A stretch of DNA of 64,000 nucleotides from Desulfovibrio sp. A2 (GTDB lineage Bacteria; Desulfobacterota; Desulfovibrionia; Desulfovibrionales; Desulfovibrionaceae), in contig NZ_AGFG01000004.1 of NCBI RefSeq assembly GCF_000226255.1, positions 7,720 through 71,719 of the forward strand, read 5' to 3'. Shown here piece by piece: positions 10,186 to 18,418 of the stretch. Position numbers and translations under genes: made by a program. The notes below the pieces were generated by a model. That model was not told where the DNA came from. It was given only the letters and a program-made list of their open reading frames with translations, and ran no database searches. Each line of letters starts with the position of its first letter. Within the stretch, counting starts at the first letter, position 1.

Positions 10186-10506
10186 CTATGAACCGCAGGA
10201 GCCGGCGCTGCCGCAACCGCCGCAGCTGCTGCCGCCGCCGAGCGGCTTGCCGGATTCCACGGAGAAGCCCATGTAGCTGATATCGATGCGGATGGATTCC
10301 GCCATGGCAAGAAGTTCGGTGTTCACGCAGAAGGTGAAGCCGCCTTCCTCGAAGACTTTGTCGGTATCGTTAGGCTCATCCAGAGCCAGGGCCAGCCGGG
10401 GACCGCTTCAGCCGCCGGGGGCGAGGTAGACCCGGATGGGGTTCTTCTGCTTGTCCGCAAAGTAGGCATCAAGCTCTTTGCGGGCGTTTTCGGTGAGTTC
10501 GAACAT
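10186..10506 (-). CDS. HesB/IscA-like selenoprotein (in-frame UGA decoded as selenocysteine)
   Basis: Read through one UGA (10408-10410), this is a 106-residue HesB-like/A-type Fe-S-carrier-fold protein. The first part ends YLAPGG, then Sec33, then SGPRLALALDEPNDTDKV and GGFTFCVNTELL. The C-terminus is a Cys-rich GSSCGGCGSAGSCGS tail. The UGA is at the position of the first metal-binding Cys of the family. The reading frame, codon use, GGAGG ribosome site (5 bases before the ATG) and downstream terminator all support one gene. A SECIS-like hairpin follows the UGA. The neighbouring paralogue at 10939 aligns along its length and has Ser at the same residue 33. HesB-like selenoproteins are a known family; the exact function is unknown. 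A caller that ignores recoding would split or miss this gene. Confidence 0.88.
10362..10405 (-). promoter_or_regulatory. Bacterial SECIS-like hairpin
   Basis: Immediately after the UGA, the mRNA can fold an upper stem GGCUC/GAGCC closed by the loop UGGAU (10373-10387), with guanines in the apical loop. A lower pairing CGGU/ACCG (10402-10405 with 10362-10365) closes the element. The loop starts 25 bases after the UGA, in the range known for bacterial SECIS elements bound by SelB. Not tested by folding software. Confidence 0.7.
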
Positions 10507-10538
10507 GTGTCCTCCACTGTTGGATGTACGGAGAGCAA

Positions 10539-10567
10539 CAAGTACGTACCCGTGGGGTGTTTGTCAA
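10539..10567 (-). promoter_or_regulatory. Candidate promoter of the selenoprotein gene
   Basis: On the minus strand there is a perfect TTGACA (10562-10567), a 17-base spacer and TACTTG (10539-10544), about 33 bases before the start codon. The -35 is strong and the -10 is weak. The rest of the 432-bp space up to 10938 shows nothing else I can support. Confidence 0.4.
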
Positions 10568-10938
10568 TGTGTCGGCAGCTATCCTATAGCGACCGCCTAT
10601 GGCATGCGGCGGCAGGGCGCGTGAGGGGCAACGTAACCCGTTGGATTCATGGGTGCGGTATTGGTCTGTCGGTCTGGGGAAGACGGAGGGGCGGCCCATT
10701 GCGCCCGTTGCTGTCTGACGCTGCCTGTCGCCGCCAAGCGCAGCGCGAGGCGGGCTGGCGGAGGGATGGCGGCCGGAATGCGCGCCTGCGAAGGTGCAAG
10801 GGGGCCTTGCACAGGGCGTCAGGGCCTCTTGTCAGGGAACGTCGAGGGGGGGCGGAGAAACCGTTTCGGAGCGCGAGGCTGATGGGTGATGCCGGTCAGC
10901 AGGCCGCCGCCAGGATGCGTCGGAGTCGCCAGGAAGCG

Positions 10939-11235
10939 TCAGGATGCCCTGGTGGAGCGCATGGCGGTAAGGGGCCGTTCGCAAATCACCTCGAACCCGG
11001 CGTTGCGCGCCCGCACTCGCACCGCGCCCACCTGGTGGGCCAGTCGCTGGCTGATGCAGAAGGTGTAGCCGTCCACCTCCAGCACGTGGTCGCGTTCGTT
11101 GGGTTCGTCGGGGCCCAGCACGAGGTGTGGCCCCCGGCTGCCGCGCGGCGATATGTAGATGCGAATGGCGCTTTTGGGGTTCTCGGAAAAGTATTCGTCG
11201 AGGATGCCCCGCGCGCCGTCTTCAAGGGTGATCAT
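10939..11235 (-). CDS. HesB/IscA-like protein, paralogue lacking the chalcogen residues
   Basis: A 98-residue protein colinear with the selenoprotein downstream on the same strand: YISPRGSRGPHLVLGPDEPN matches the region around Sec33, and GYTFCISQRLA matches GFTFCVNTELL. Residue 33 is Ser instead of Sec/Cys, and the CGGC tail is replaced by a basic Arg/Ser end, so the usual cluster ligands are absent. An AAGGAAA ribosome site precedes the ATG. It may be a regulatory or degenerate partner; this is inference. Confidence 0.8.
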   Translation of the reverse strand: MITLEDGARGILDEYFSENPKSAIRIYISPRGSRGPHLVLGPDEPNERDHVLEVDGYTFCISQRLAHQVGAVRVRARNAGFEVICERPLTAMRSTRAS

Positions 11236-11346
11236 GTCCGTTTCCTTGCGGCCTGTGGCGACGTTCGGGCATAGCCTACCTCAGAATCGGCAAAAAGGCC
11301 AACGGCATCACCGCGCCGTGACCGCGCCGTGACTGTTGCCGGGATG

Positions 11347-11384
11347 GGGCGGGATTGGGCCGGGATTGGGCCGGGATTGGGGCG
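11347..11384 (+). repeat. G-run tandem repeat upstream of pyrR
   Basis: The 11-base unit GGGATTGGGCC occurs about three times in tandem, giving seven G-runs of three or more within 38 bases with loops of one to three bases. This is a good G-quadruplex pattern on the plus strand, about 130 bases before pyrR. It could influence transcription of pyrR or simply be a slippage repeat. Confidence 0.5.
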
Positions 11385-11514
11385 GACTGCGGGGCGGTTC
11401 CGGGGGCAGGTTTGCCCGGGGCGTCGCCGGGGACCGCCCCGGCGGTTTGCCAAGCGGACGGAAACCGGTTAGTGGTGAAGATAACTACGAATTCCCACCG
11501 GATGGATACCCCCG

Positions 11515-12048
11515 ATGGAACAGACCATTCTGCTGACCGAAGAAGAAATGCGCCGCGCGCTGGAGCGTCTGGCCTATCAGGTGCTGGAGCGCCACGGCGA
11601 CTGCGCGGGCCTCGTGCTCGTGGGCATCCAGCGGCGCGGTGCGGACATCGCCGTGCGCCTCGGGCGCATCATCGCCGAGCGTCTCGGCTGCGCGCTGCCC
11701 TCTGGCGCGCTGGACATCAACCTGTACCGCGACGACTGGACCACCCTGTCCGCCAAGCCCGCCATCGGGCCGTCGGACATTCCCGTGGACCTGGATGGCC
11801 GCGACGTGCTGCTGGTGGACGACGTGCTGTTCACCGGGCGCACCATTCGCGCCGCGCTCGAGGCCCTGCTGGACTACGGCCGCCCCCGGCGCGTGGAACT
11901 GCTGGTGCTGGTGGACCGTGGGCATCGCGAACTGCCCATTCATGCGGACTACGTGGGCCGCACCGTGAACACCGGCCGCAACGAGCAGGTGGACGTGCTG
12001 CTGCGCGAACGCGATGGCCGCGACGAGGTGTTGCTGTCCATTCGTTAG
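11515..12048 (+). CDS. pyrR: Bifunctional pyrimidine operon regulator / uracil phosphoribosyltransferase
   Basis: A 177-residue type I PRTase-fold protein. The PRPP loop reads DVLLVDDVLFTGRTIRAALE (residues 97-116), and the N-terminal region with GLVLVGIQRRGADIAVRL is the PyrR pattern. PyrR binds pyr mRNA leaders in response to UMP and can make UMP from uracil. It stands alone here with a terminator after it, so any regulated pyr genes lie elsewhere. Confidence 0.93.
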   Translation: MEQTILLTEEEMRRALERLAYQVLERHGDCAGLVLVGIQRRGADIAVRLGRIIAERLGCALPSGALDINLYRDDWTTLSAKPAIGPSDIPVDLDGRDVLLVDDVLFTGRTIRAALEALLDYGRPRRVELLVLVDRGHRELPIHADYVGRTVNTGRNEQVDVLLRERDGRDEVLLSIR

Positions 12049-12093
12049 GGCCGCGAAAGGGCCGTACCCCGTGCCGCGTCGTGCGGAAACGAT

Positions 12094-12129
12094 ACGAGGC
12101 GAAACCGCGTTGCGGTTTCGCCTCGTTTG
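12094..12129 (+). terminator. Strong hairpin terminator after pyrR
   Basis: ACGAGGCGAAACCGC and GCGGTTTCGCCTCGT form a perfect 15-bp stem with a GTT loop, followed by TTTGC. The genes on both sides converge here, so it can serve both. Confidence 0.8.
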
Positions 12130-12185
12130 CATGGCGGGTCGGAAAAATGCGTGGGCGGGGGGATGCCAGGGCAGGCCGAGGGTGG

Positions 12186-13922
12186 CTAGTCGCCGCCCGC
12201 TTGTTTCGTGTCGTCCCGCTGCCCGGCATCGCCGGGCTTCTTGCGGCGCAGGGCGTTTTCGCGGATGCGTTGGGCCGCCCTGTAGATGCGGCGGAAGCGC
12301 TCGCGCCGGGCCGCCGTGAAATCGCCCAGCCGTCCGTGCAGCGGAAAGGCCATCCGTCGCACCAGGAACACGGCCAGCACCATTGCGATGCCGCCAAAGG
12401 CGCGCAGCAGGCGCGCGGCGTCGTTGTCCGTCGCGAAGGTCCACCACAGGTCGTGCGCGTAGGGCACGCGCGCATGCACGAACAGCCCCAGCAACAGGGA
12501 ACAGCCCACCACCAGCAGCACGGCCACCAGCCAGCGCATGGTAAACCGTTCGCGCAACAGCGAGGTGCGGCGGAAGAAGCGCCGCCGGGTCACGCACAGC
12601 GACGCAAGCACCAGCGCCAGCAAAATGGCTTCCTGCCAGTCCAGCCCCTTCAGCACGCAACTGGCGATGCCCAGCACCACCAGCGCCGTTACTAGCCGCC
12701 AGGCCGAGGCCAAGCGGCGTTGCAGCCCCCGTGAAAGCAGCAGCAGGCCAACGCCCGCCACGCCGCCCATGAAGTGGGCGGACTCCATGGCCCACAGCGG
12801 CACGCTGGCCGCAAGCACGGCGCGGCTGTCCGCAGCCAGGGGAATGGCGCTGGAGAACAGCAGGATCAGCCCGGCCGCGAAGGCCAGGTACGCCATCAGG
12901 GTATGCGACAGGGCGTCGGTCCAGCGGCCCGCCTCGTCCAGAATCCGTTCCGCCTCGTGGCGGCGCAGGTGCAGTTCGTGCCCGCCCAGCAGCACCGCCG
13001 CGAACAGCAGCGGCAGCAGGTAGTAGATGAAGCGGAAGCAGATCAGCGCGGCGATGACCGTCTGCGGCGAATGGGTGTGCGACAGGCTGAGGATGACCAG
13101 CTCGAACACGCCCGCGCCGCCCGGCACGTGGCTGAGCACCACGGCCACCACGGCCATCAGGTACACGGAAAGGAACTGGATGAAGTCGAGCCCGAGGTCG
13201 GCGGGCATGAGCACGTACAGGCAGCCCGCCGCCACCACCAAGTCCAGCCCGGCCACCAGCGTCTGCATGACGGCCAGTCGGAACGGCGGCAGCGCGAATT
13301 CCTTGCCCATCACGCGGATGGGGTGCTTCGCCACCAGGGTCAGGATGTGGTAGCCGATGGTCAGTGCCAGCAGCACCACGCCCAGCAGGCGCACGTCGCG
13401 CAGGGGAATGTCCAGCGACGGCGGCACCGGCAGCGGCTGGATGATGAATACCGCCCCGGCCACGCCCAGCGCGCCCACCCAGAAGGTGATGGCCAGCATG
13501 ACCACCAGGCGCACCACGTCGACCACCGAGAAGCCCCACGCCGAATAGAACCGGTAGCGCACCGAACTGCCGCCCAGCAGCGCCCCGAAGTTGTAGCTGG
13601 TCACGCAGCCCACGAACGAGACGAGGGCGGTGCGGGCCATGGACAGCGGCTTGTTGATGGCGCGCAGGGCCAGCGCGTCGTACCCCACCAGCACCAGATA
13701 GTTGAACACCATCAGCACCAGGGACGCCACAAGGCTGCTCACGGGCATCTGGCGCATGCTCTCGCGGATTTCGTCGATGTGGTACTTGCTGACTTCGTTG
13801 TACAGCAGCCACACGGCCCCGCAGAAGATGGCGAAGACTGCCACCGAGCCCAGGGAGCGCAGGTGCTTCTTCCAGGGGGCGGGGCGTTTGGCGATGACGG
13901 GTTCGACGTCTGTGTGCTTCAT
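12186..13922 (-). CDS. YbhN/UPF0104-family membrane protein (lysylphosphatidylglycerol synthase flippase-like)
   Basis: A 578-residue inner-membrane protein with about 12-14 hydrophobic segments. After a short cytoplasmic N-terminus the first half carries the YbhN/MprF-N pattern: LVGYDALALRAINKPLSMAR, SYNFGALLGGSSVRYRFYSA and VLSHVPGGAGVFELVIL. The usual C-terminal LPG-transferase domain of MprF is absent; the second half is more membrane segments. It is therefore likely a lipid transporter/flippase-like protein, not an LPG synthase. It is monocistronic. Confidence 0.82.
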   Translation of the reverse strand: MKHTDVEPVIAKRPAPWKKHLRSLGSVAVFAIFCGAVWLLYNEVSKYHIDEIRESMRQMPVSSLVASLVLMVFNYLVLVGYDALALRAINKPLSMARTALVSFVGCVTSYNFGALLGGSSVRYRFYSAWGFSVVDVVRLVVMLAITFWVGALGVAGAVFIIQPLPVPPSLDIPLRDVRLLGVVLLALTIGYHILTLVAKHPIRVMGKEFALPPFRLAVMQTLVAGLDLVVAAGCLYVLMPADLGLDFIQFLSVYLMAVVAVVLSHVPGGAGVFELVILSLSHTHSPQTVIAALICFRFIYYLLPLLFAAVLLGGHELHLRRHEAERILDEAGRWTDALSHTLMAYLAFAAGLILLFSSAIPLAADSRAVLAASVPLWAMESAHFMGGVAGVGLLLLSRGLQRRLASAWRLVTALVVLGIASCVLKGLDWQEAILLALVLASLCVTRRRFFRRTSLLRERFTMRWLVAVLLVVGCSLLLGLFVHARVPYAHDLWWTFATDNDAARLLRAFGGIAMVLAVFLVRRMAFPLHGRLGDFTAARRERFRRIYRAAQRIRENALRRKKPGDAGQRDDTKQAGGD

Positions 13923-14720
13923 GCGAAGATGTGTCGCCGGGATGAAAGTGTTGTCGTGCGCCGCGTTGCCACACCTGTTGTCGCGGCGGAACGCAGCCTA
14001 CACTGGAGGTCCGGTTACGGCAAGGCGCGGGAACATGAATTCTCCCGCGCGGCACGCCGTAGTCACGGGGTGCGTTGAAATGCGGCACGGCGGCGCGTGT
14101 TGGCGCGCGCCGCCGCCATGCGTCGCCAGCGGCTGGGCGGCGTGCGGGACGCTGCGCCCGCGCTGCCGCATGCCCGTGATCGCGGGGGGGGCGCGCAGTT
14201 CCCACCGCGCAACGTGGCGCGCACGGGGCGTGATGGATCCACCGCCGTTACCCGCCCCATGTGGGCTGGCGATTCCGGATCCGTCGCATGTCTCGCGTGT
14301 TTCACGCAGGGGTGGAACAACGGCGGGCATGCGCATGTCCAAACGCTGCATGAATATTTTCTCCTGTCGCATGGCTATGTTGAGGCAATGCGGCTGTTTC
14401 GCAACATTCCTGTCGCTTGAACACGTTTCATCCGTGCAGTAGAAAAGCCTTCCGCCGCGCCACCGTTGGCGGCGGAAGACGCCCGTGCAGTGCCGGGCGT
14501 CCGTTTTGCGCGTCCTCCGGCCTGCCGTGAACGGGCGGGCCGCCGCATCGGCAAGGGGTTGCCCGGCGCGGCGGGGGTGCATCATCTGTCATGCCCGCAT
14601 CGTTCCCGCGCAGACGGGGCACGGCGCAGGGCGGGGGCCTTTCAAAGGCGCATCGACCTTGCGGTCCGGGCGGAAGCGCGCTGCGCGCCGACCGGGAGTC
14701 GCATGGTCCGAAGGAAGGGT
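13923..14720. other. Long intergenic space with tandem hairpins
   Basis: No convincing gene lies in these 800 bases. A frame on the minus strand (13998-14360) has an AGGAG-preceded ATG but a low-complexity, Arg/Pro-rich product. Between 14330 and 14510 the base use becomes more AT-rich. Two hairpins follow each other there: CTTCCGCCGC/GCGGCGGAAG (14449-14478), then GACGCCCG/CGGGCGTC (14478-14501) followed by TTTT. A plus-strand small RNA ending near 14507 is possible. Confidence 0.4.
14478..14507 (+). terminator. Terminator-like hairpin with no recognised gene before it
   Basis: GACGCCCG and CGGGCGTC form an 8-bp stem with an 8-base loop, then CGTTTT. The gene to the left runs the other way, so the transcript ended here would have to be a small RNA or an undetected short gene. 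Confidence 0.5.
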
Positions 14721-16010
14721 ATGGACGCAGATCGTCTCGGGCAGGACATGTACCGCTGGATGGCGGACCTTTTTCCCATCTGTAGAAGCCTTACCGGCGA
14801 CGGGGTGCGCGAGACGCTGCGCTACCTCGGCGGCCTGATGCCGGGGCTGCGCCTGCACGAGGTGCCCACCGGCACCCGTTGCTTCGACTGGACCGTGCCC
14901 GACGAATGGAACGTGCGCGACGCCTACGTGGCCGACATGCAGGGCAACCGGCTGATCGACTTCAAGGCCAGCAACCTGCACCTGGTGGGCTATTCCGAAC
15001 CGGTGGACGCCGTGGTGACGCGAGAGGAACTGGAGGCCCGGCTCTACTCGCTGCCCGACCAGCCCGACGCCATTCCCTACGTCACCTCGTACTACAAGCG
15101 CACCTGGGGCTTCTGCATCGCCCAGGACAAGCGCGACACGCTGGGCCCCGGCCCGTTCCGGGTGAAGGTGGATTCCACCCTGGCCCCCGGCCACATGACC
15201 TGCGCGGACCTGTTCCTGCCCGGCCGCTCGGAGAAGACGGTGGTGCTTTCCACCTACGTCTGCCACCCCTCCATGGCCAACAACGAGCTTTCCGGCCCGG
15301 TGCTGCAAACCGCCATGGCCCGCCACCTGATGCAGCGCGACCGCGAACTGTCATACCTGCTGGTGTTCGTGCCGGAAACCATCGGCACCATCTGGTATCT
15401 CAGCCAGCATCTGGCCGAGATGCAACGCAACGTGGTGGCCGGGTACGTGCTGAGTTGCGTGGGCGACGACCGGGCCTGGTCGTACCTGCCCTCGCGCCAG
15501 GGCAACACCCTGACGGACCGCGTTTCGCGCCACGTGCTGGGCGCATACCACCCGGACTACAAGCGCTACACCTTTCTCGACCGGGCCAGCGACGAGCGCC
15601 AGTACAACAGCCCCGGTGTGGACCTGCCGGTGATTCCCTTTGCCCGCAGCCTGTACCGCCACTATCCCGAGTACCACACCTCGCTGGATGACCTATCCGT
15701 GGTTTCTCCGGCGGGGCTGGCCAATTCGTTCACCACGCTGGCGCGGTGCCTGGAGATCATCGAGAACAACCGCACCTGGCGCGCCACCTGCCTGTGCGAA
15801 CCGCAGCTTGGCAAGCGCGGCCTGTACCCCACCACGTCGGTGAAGAACGGCTACTGCAACAAGGTGAACATCATCATCGACTTTCTGGCCTACGCCGACG
15901 GCACGCTGGATCTGGTGGAGATTGCCGACCGCATCGGCGTGCCCGCAGACGAGTGCATTCCCGTGGTGCGCGAACTGGCGGCGGCGGGCGTGCTGGCCCC
16001 GGTGGAGTAA
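14721..16010 (+). CDS. DUF4910 aminopeptidase-like protein
   Basis: A 429-residue protein of the DUF4910/DUF2172 family, which has an M28-like Zn-peptidase core with an inserted domain and a C-terminal winged-helix. Visible: an N-terminal helical segment (DMYRWMADLFPICRSLTGDG), the metal-site region TYVCHPSMANNELSGP, an acidic stretch DERQYNSPGVDLP, and YPEYHTSLDD. AAGGAAGGG precedes the ATG at 14721; an ATG at 14703 is the alternative. Family members often occur in surface-polysaccharide regions; here it is isolated, so the substrate is unknown. Confidence 0.85.
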   Translation: MDADRLGQDMYRWMADLFPICRSLTGDGVRETLRYLGGLMPGLRLHEVPTGTRCFDWTVPDEWNVRDAYVADMQGNRLIDFKASNLHLVGYSEPVDAVVTREELEARLYSLPDQPDAIPYVTSYYKRTWGFCIAQDKRDTLGPGPFRVKVDSTLAPGHMTCADLFLPGRSEKTVVLSTYVCHPSMANNELSGPVLQTAMARHLMQRDRELSYLLVFVPETIGTIWYLSQHLAEMQRNVVAGYVLSCVGDDRAWSYLPSRQGNTLTDRVSRHVLGAYHPDYKRYTFLDRASDERQYNSPGVDLPVIPFARSLYRHYPEYHTSLDDLSVVSPAGLANSFTTLARCLEIIENNRTWRATCLCEPQLGKRGLYPTTSVKNGYCNKVNIIIDFLAYADGTLDLVEIADRIGVPADECIPVVRELAAAGVLAPVE

Positions 16011-16162
16011 AAGGGGCGTCGGCGCGGCCCGAATCGGGAGCGGGCCCGGGACGATGCATGGCGGTTGCCGGTTGCCCCGCGCCGGAGTCGTCCGTTCCCG
16101 TCCCGTTTCCGTCTGGACTTGGTCAGCCCTGGCGGCCCTGCTTGTAATGACAGCCATGAACG

Positions 16163-16193
16163 AGGCCCCCGGCACGACGCCAGGGGCCTTTTG
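16163..16193 (+). terminator. Terminator after the DUF4910 gene
   Basis: AGGCCCC and GGGGCCT form a 7-bp stem and are followed by TTTT. It lies between the convergent DUF4910 and HbpS-like genes. Confidence 0.7.
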
Positions 16194-16215
16194 CATGCTG
16201 CGTGGATGTGGCGCG

Positions 16216-16752
16216 CTAGTTCAGCGCCGCCACCCCGGCCCTGGCCACGGCCATGTCGTTTTCCACCGAACTGCCGCTGACGCCCACGGCCCCGATGATG
16301 GTGCCGTCCTTGGCCCGCAGCAGTTCGCCCCCGCCGAAGATGACCAGATTGCCGTTGGTCACCTCTATGCCGTACAGCGGCTGGCCCGGCTGGGCCGCGT
16401 CCCCCAGTTCCTTGGTGGACATGTTGAAGAAGCGCGCCGTGCGGGCCTTGCCGATGGAAATGTCGATGCTGCCCAGAAACGCCCCCTCCATGCGCGCGAA
16501 CGCCTTCAGGTTGCCCCCGGCGTCCACCACGGCGATGTTCATGAGCGTGCCCTGTTCCAGAGCCTTGGCTTGCGCGGCGGCGATGACCTTCTGCGCCTGG
16601 GCCAACGTGATGTCACCGGGCAGCACCAGCCTTGCGGCGTCCGCCGGGGCCGCCTGCGTGGGCGGGGCCACGGCCATGCAGCAGGCGACGGCCAGCAGGA
16701 CCGCCAACACCAGACCGCCGATGCTCCGGATGTTCCGAGTTCCGTGTGCCAT
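16216..16752 (-). CDS. Exported HbpS/GlcG-family (DUF336) protein
   Basis: A 178-residue protein with a signal peptide (about residues 1-34, ending PTQAA) and a GlcG/HbpS domain: ITLAQAQKVIAAAQAKALEQ, then NIAVVDAGGNLKAFARM, then GGGELLRAKDGTIIGAVGVSG. The start was set at the ATG behind AAGGAGG; a start seven codons earlier lacks such a site. HbpS homologues bind haem or small ligands; the export signal places this one in the periplasm. It is monocistronic. Confidence 0.88.
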   Translation of the reverse strand: MAHGTRNIRSIGGLVLAVLLAVACCMAVAPPTQAAPADAARLVLPGDITLAQAQKVIAAAQAKALEQGTLMNIAVVDAGGNLKAFARMEGAFLGSIDISIGKARTARFFNMSTKELGDAAQPGQPLYGIEVTNGNLVIFGGGELLRAKDGTIIGAVGVSGSSVENDMAVARAGVAALN

Positions 16753-16881
16753 TGCAGCCTCCTTGTCGGTCACGGCAAGCGTGAGTGCTTGCTGTTATAG
16801 GCTTTGGTGCCGCATAACACGTTTTTCGTGATTGTACACGCGCGCTGCGGGGGACGGCGGTGCACGGGCGGCGCGGCGGCC

Positions 16882-17685
16882 TCAGCCGTGTTGCATACCG
16901 GCGCGCGCCCCCTTCAGGGCGGTCAGCGCCGGGTGCAGCACGAAGGCCAACCCGCCCAGCGCCAGCACGGCCAACCCCGCCTCGTACACGCCGCCGCCAG
17001 CGGGCCGCAGCGCCATCAGCGCCGCACCCAGCACGCAAGTCAGCAAGGCGCAGGTTTCAGCCTTGTCCTGGTACAGCCCAAGGCACCTCGGGCAGTCCTC
17101 TCCCTCGGGCGCGGGATAGGCGAACCACACCCCGTTCCACGCCATGGCCGCCAGCACGGCCACCACCGCGCCCCAGGCCATGTGCAGGGGCAGCAGCAGC
17201 GGCTCCATGGGCAGGGGCAGCAGCACGGGGATGGCCGCCGTGGCCGCCGCCGGGGGGTGGTCCGCATCGGCCAGTTGCATGAACAGGGCGGCCAGCGCCA
17301 CGGCCAGCCCCAGCGCCGCCGCCTGCGCCCCCCCATGCGGCAGCACTCCGTGCAGCGCCCCCCCATGCGGCAGCACTCCGTGCAGCGCCCTGCCTGCGGC
17401 CATGGCCAGCAGCCCGGCCACGCTGGACACCAGATGCCCGGCAATGACCGGGCGCGGCCGGGCCACCCGCAGGTACACGCAGGCCGCGTTGATGAAACAG
17501 GTGGCCGCCAGCGGCGGGTAGAGCACCGCCACGCCGCTGGCCGTGGACAGCAGGGCGATGGCCGCCAGCGCCACCCCGCCGCCCAGCGATCCCCACATCA
17601 GGCGGGCCAGCGAAATGACCCCCGGCCGATAGACATCGCGCTCGAATTCGCGCCTGCACGGCGAGTTCAACCGTATCTGCACCAT
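16882..17685 (-). CDS. HPP-family integral membrane protein
   Basis: A 267-residue membrane protein with the HPP-family hallmark DADHPPAAATAAIPVL, about six membrane segments, and a short Cys pair CPRC near residue 195. HPP proteins have been associated with nitrite uptake in cyanobacteria. The gene carries an exact internal 30-bp tandem duplication, giving ALHGVLPHGG twice. It lies 164 bases downstream of the ferredoxin-subunit gene on the same strand and may belong with the molybdoenzyme cluster. Confidence 0.82.
   Translation of the reverse strand: MVQIRLNSPCRREFERDVYRPGVISLARLMWGSLGGGVALAAIALLSTASGVAVLYPPLAATCFINAACVYLRVARPRPVIAGHLVSSVAGLLAMAAGRALHGVLPHGGALHGVLPHGGAQAAALGLAVALAALFMQLADADHPPAAATAAIPVLLPLPMEPLLLPLHMAWGAVVAVLAAMAWNGVWFAYPAPEGEDCPRCLGLYQDKAETCALLTCVLGAALMALRPAGGGVYEAGLAVLALGGLAFVLHPALTALKGARAGMQHG
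17325..17384 (-). repeat. Exact 30-bp tandem duplication inside the HPP gene
   Basis: Two identical 30-base units (17325-17354 and 17355-17384) are head to tail and keep the frame. They add ten residues (ALHGVLPHGG) before a membrane segment. Exact identity implies a recent event or active slippage. Confidence 0.9.
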
Positions 17686-17738
17686 GGCGGGCTCCGTGGC
17701 GCGGGAACCGGCAGCCCGCGTGGCTTCGCGCGGGCCTT

Positions 17739-17824
17739 GCGTGGCCTTTGCCAGCGGCTGCGCGGCCTTTGCCTGGCAGTTGCGTGGCCTTTGCCTGGCA
17801 GCTGCGCGGCCTTTGCCTGGTCAG
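17739..17824. repeat. Four-copy 22-bp tandem repeat
   Basis: Units of the form GCGYGGCCTTTGCCTGGCAG are repeated four times between the ferredoxin-subunit stop and the HPP start codon. The copies differ at one to three bases. No promoter was recognised within them; they may form alternative structures in the intergenic mRNA. Confidence 0.75.
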
Positions 17825-17849
17825 CGCGGGCATGCCGGTTCCCGGTGGT

Positions 17850-18407
17850 TCAGTCTGCGCGCTTCACGTACAGGATGGACTGGGTGCTGCGCTTCTTCAG
17901 CAGCTTCTTGCCCGCCGCCTCGGCCTGCATCTGCAGTATCTCGCGCTCGCCGAAGCGCAGCGCGTCCGCCAGGCAGACCTCGACGCAGACGGGCTCCTGA
18001 CCGTGCACCACGCGGTCGTGGCAGAGTTCGCACTTGTGGGCAAAGCGCCCTTCCGCGTTGAACTGGATGACGCCGTAGGGACATTTTTCGATGCACGCGC
18101 CCGACCCGGTGCACTTTTCGCGGTCGATGCGCACGATGCCGGTCTGCGCGTCCTTGGTAATGGCCCCGGCGGCGCACGCCTTGATGCACGGGGGCTTCTT
18201 GCACTGCTGGCACATTACCACCCAGTAGTCTTCAGCGAGCCGGGGGAAGGTGCCAGTCAGCTCGCTTTCCACGCGCAGGTAGTGGCTCATGCCTTCCGGC
18301 ATGGCGGTTTCGTGGTTCACCAGCCCGTGGTGGTTGCGGCAGGCCACGATGCACGTCTTGCAGCCGATGCAGCGGTCGAGGTCGACCATGATGCTCAGTT
18401 GTTTCAT
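17850..18407 (-). CDS. Four-cluster ferredoxin-like electron-transfer subunit
   Basis: A 185-residue protein of the HybA/DmsB/PsrB type. It has four Cys clusters: CIGCKTCIVAC (near residue 14), CQQCKKPPCIKAC, CTGSGACIEKCP and CELCHDRVVHGQEPVCVEVC, fitting four [4Fe-4S] centres. An AAGGAG site precedes the ATG. The gene follows the molybdopterin oxidoreductase by 11 bases, so it is almost certainly its electron-transfer partner. No membrane-anchor gene follows, which together with the lack of a Tat signal suggests a cytoplasmic complex. Confidence 0.92.
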   Translation of the reverse strand: MKQLSIMVDLDRCIGCKTCIVACRNHHGLVNHETAMPEGMSHYLRVESELTGTFPRLAEDYWVVMCQQCKKPPCIKACAAGAITKDAQTGIVRIDREKCTGSGACIEKCPYGVIQFNAEGRFAHKCELCHDRVVHGQEPVCVEVCLADALRFGEREILQMQAEAAGKKLLKKRSTQSILYVKRAD

Positions 18408-18418
18408 GGCTTGCTCCT

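Noticed and set aside
13998..14360. Possible small minus-strand gene with an AGGAG site
   Set aside because: The product is low-complexity and Arg/Pro-rich, with no motif; the region is better explained as non-coding.
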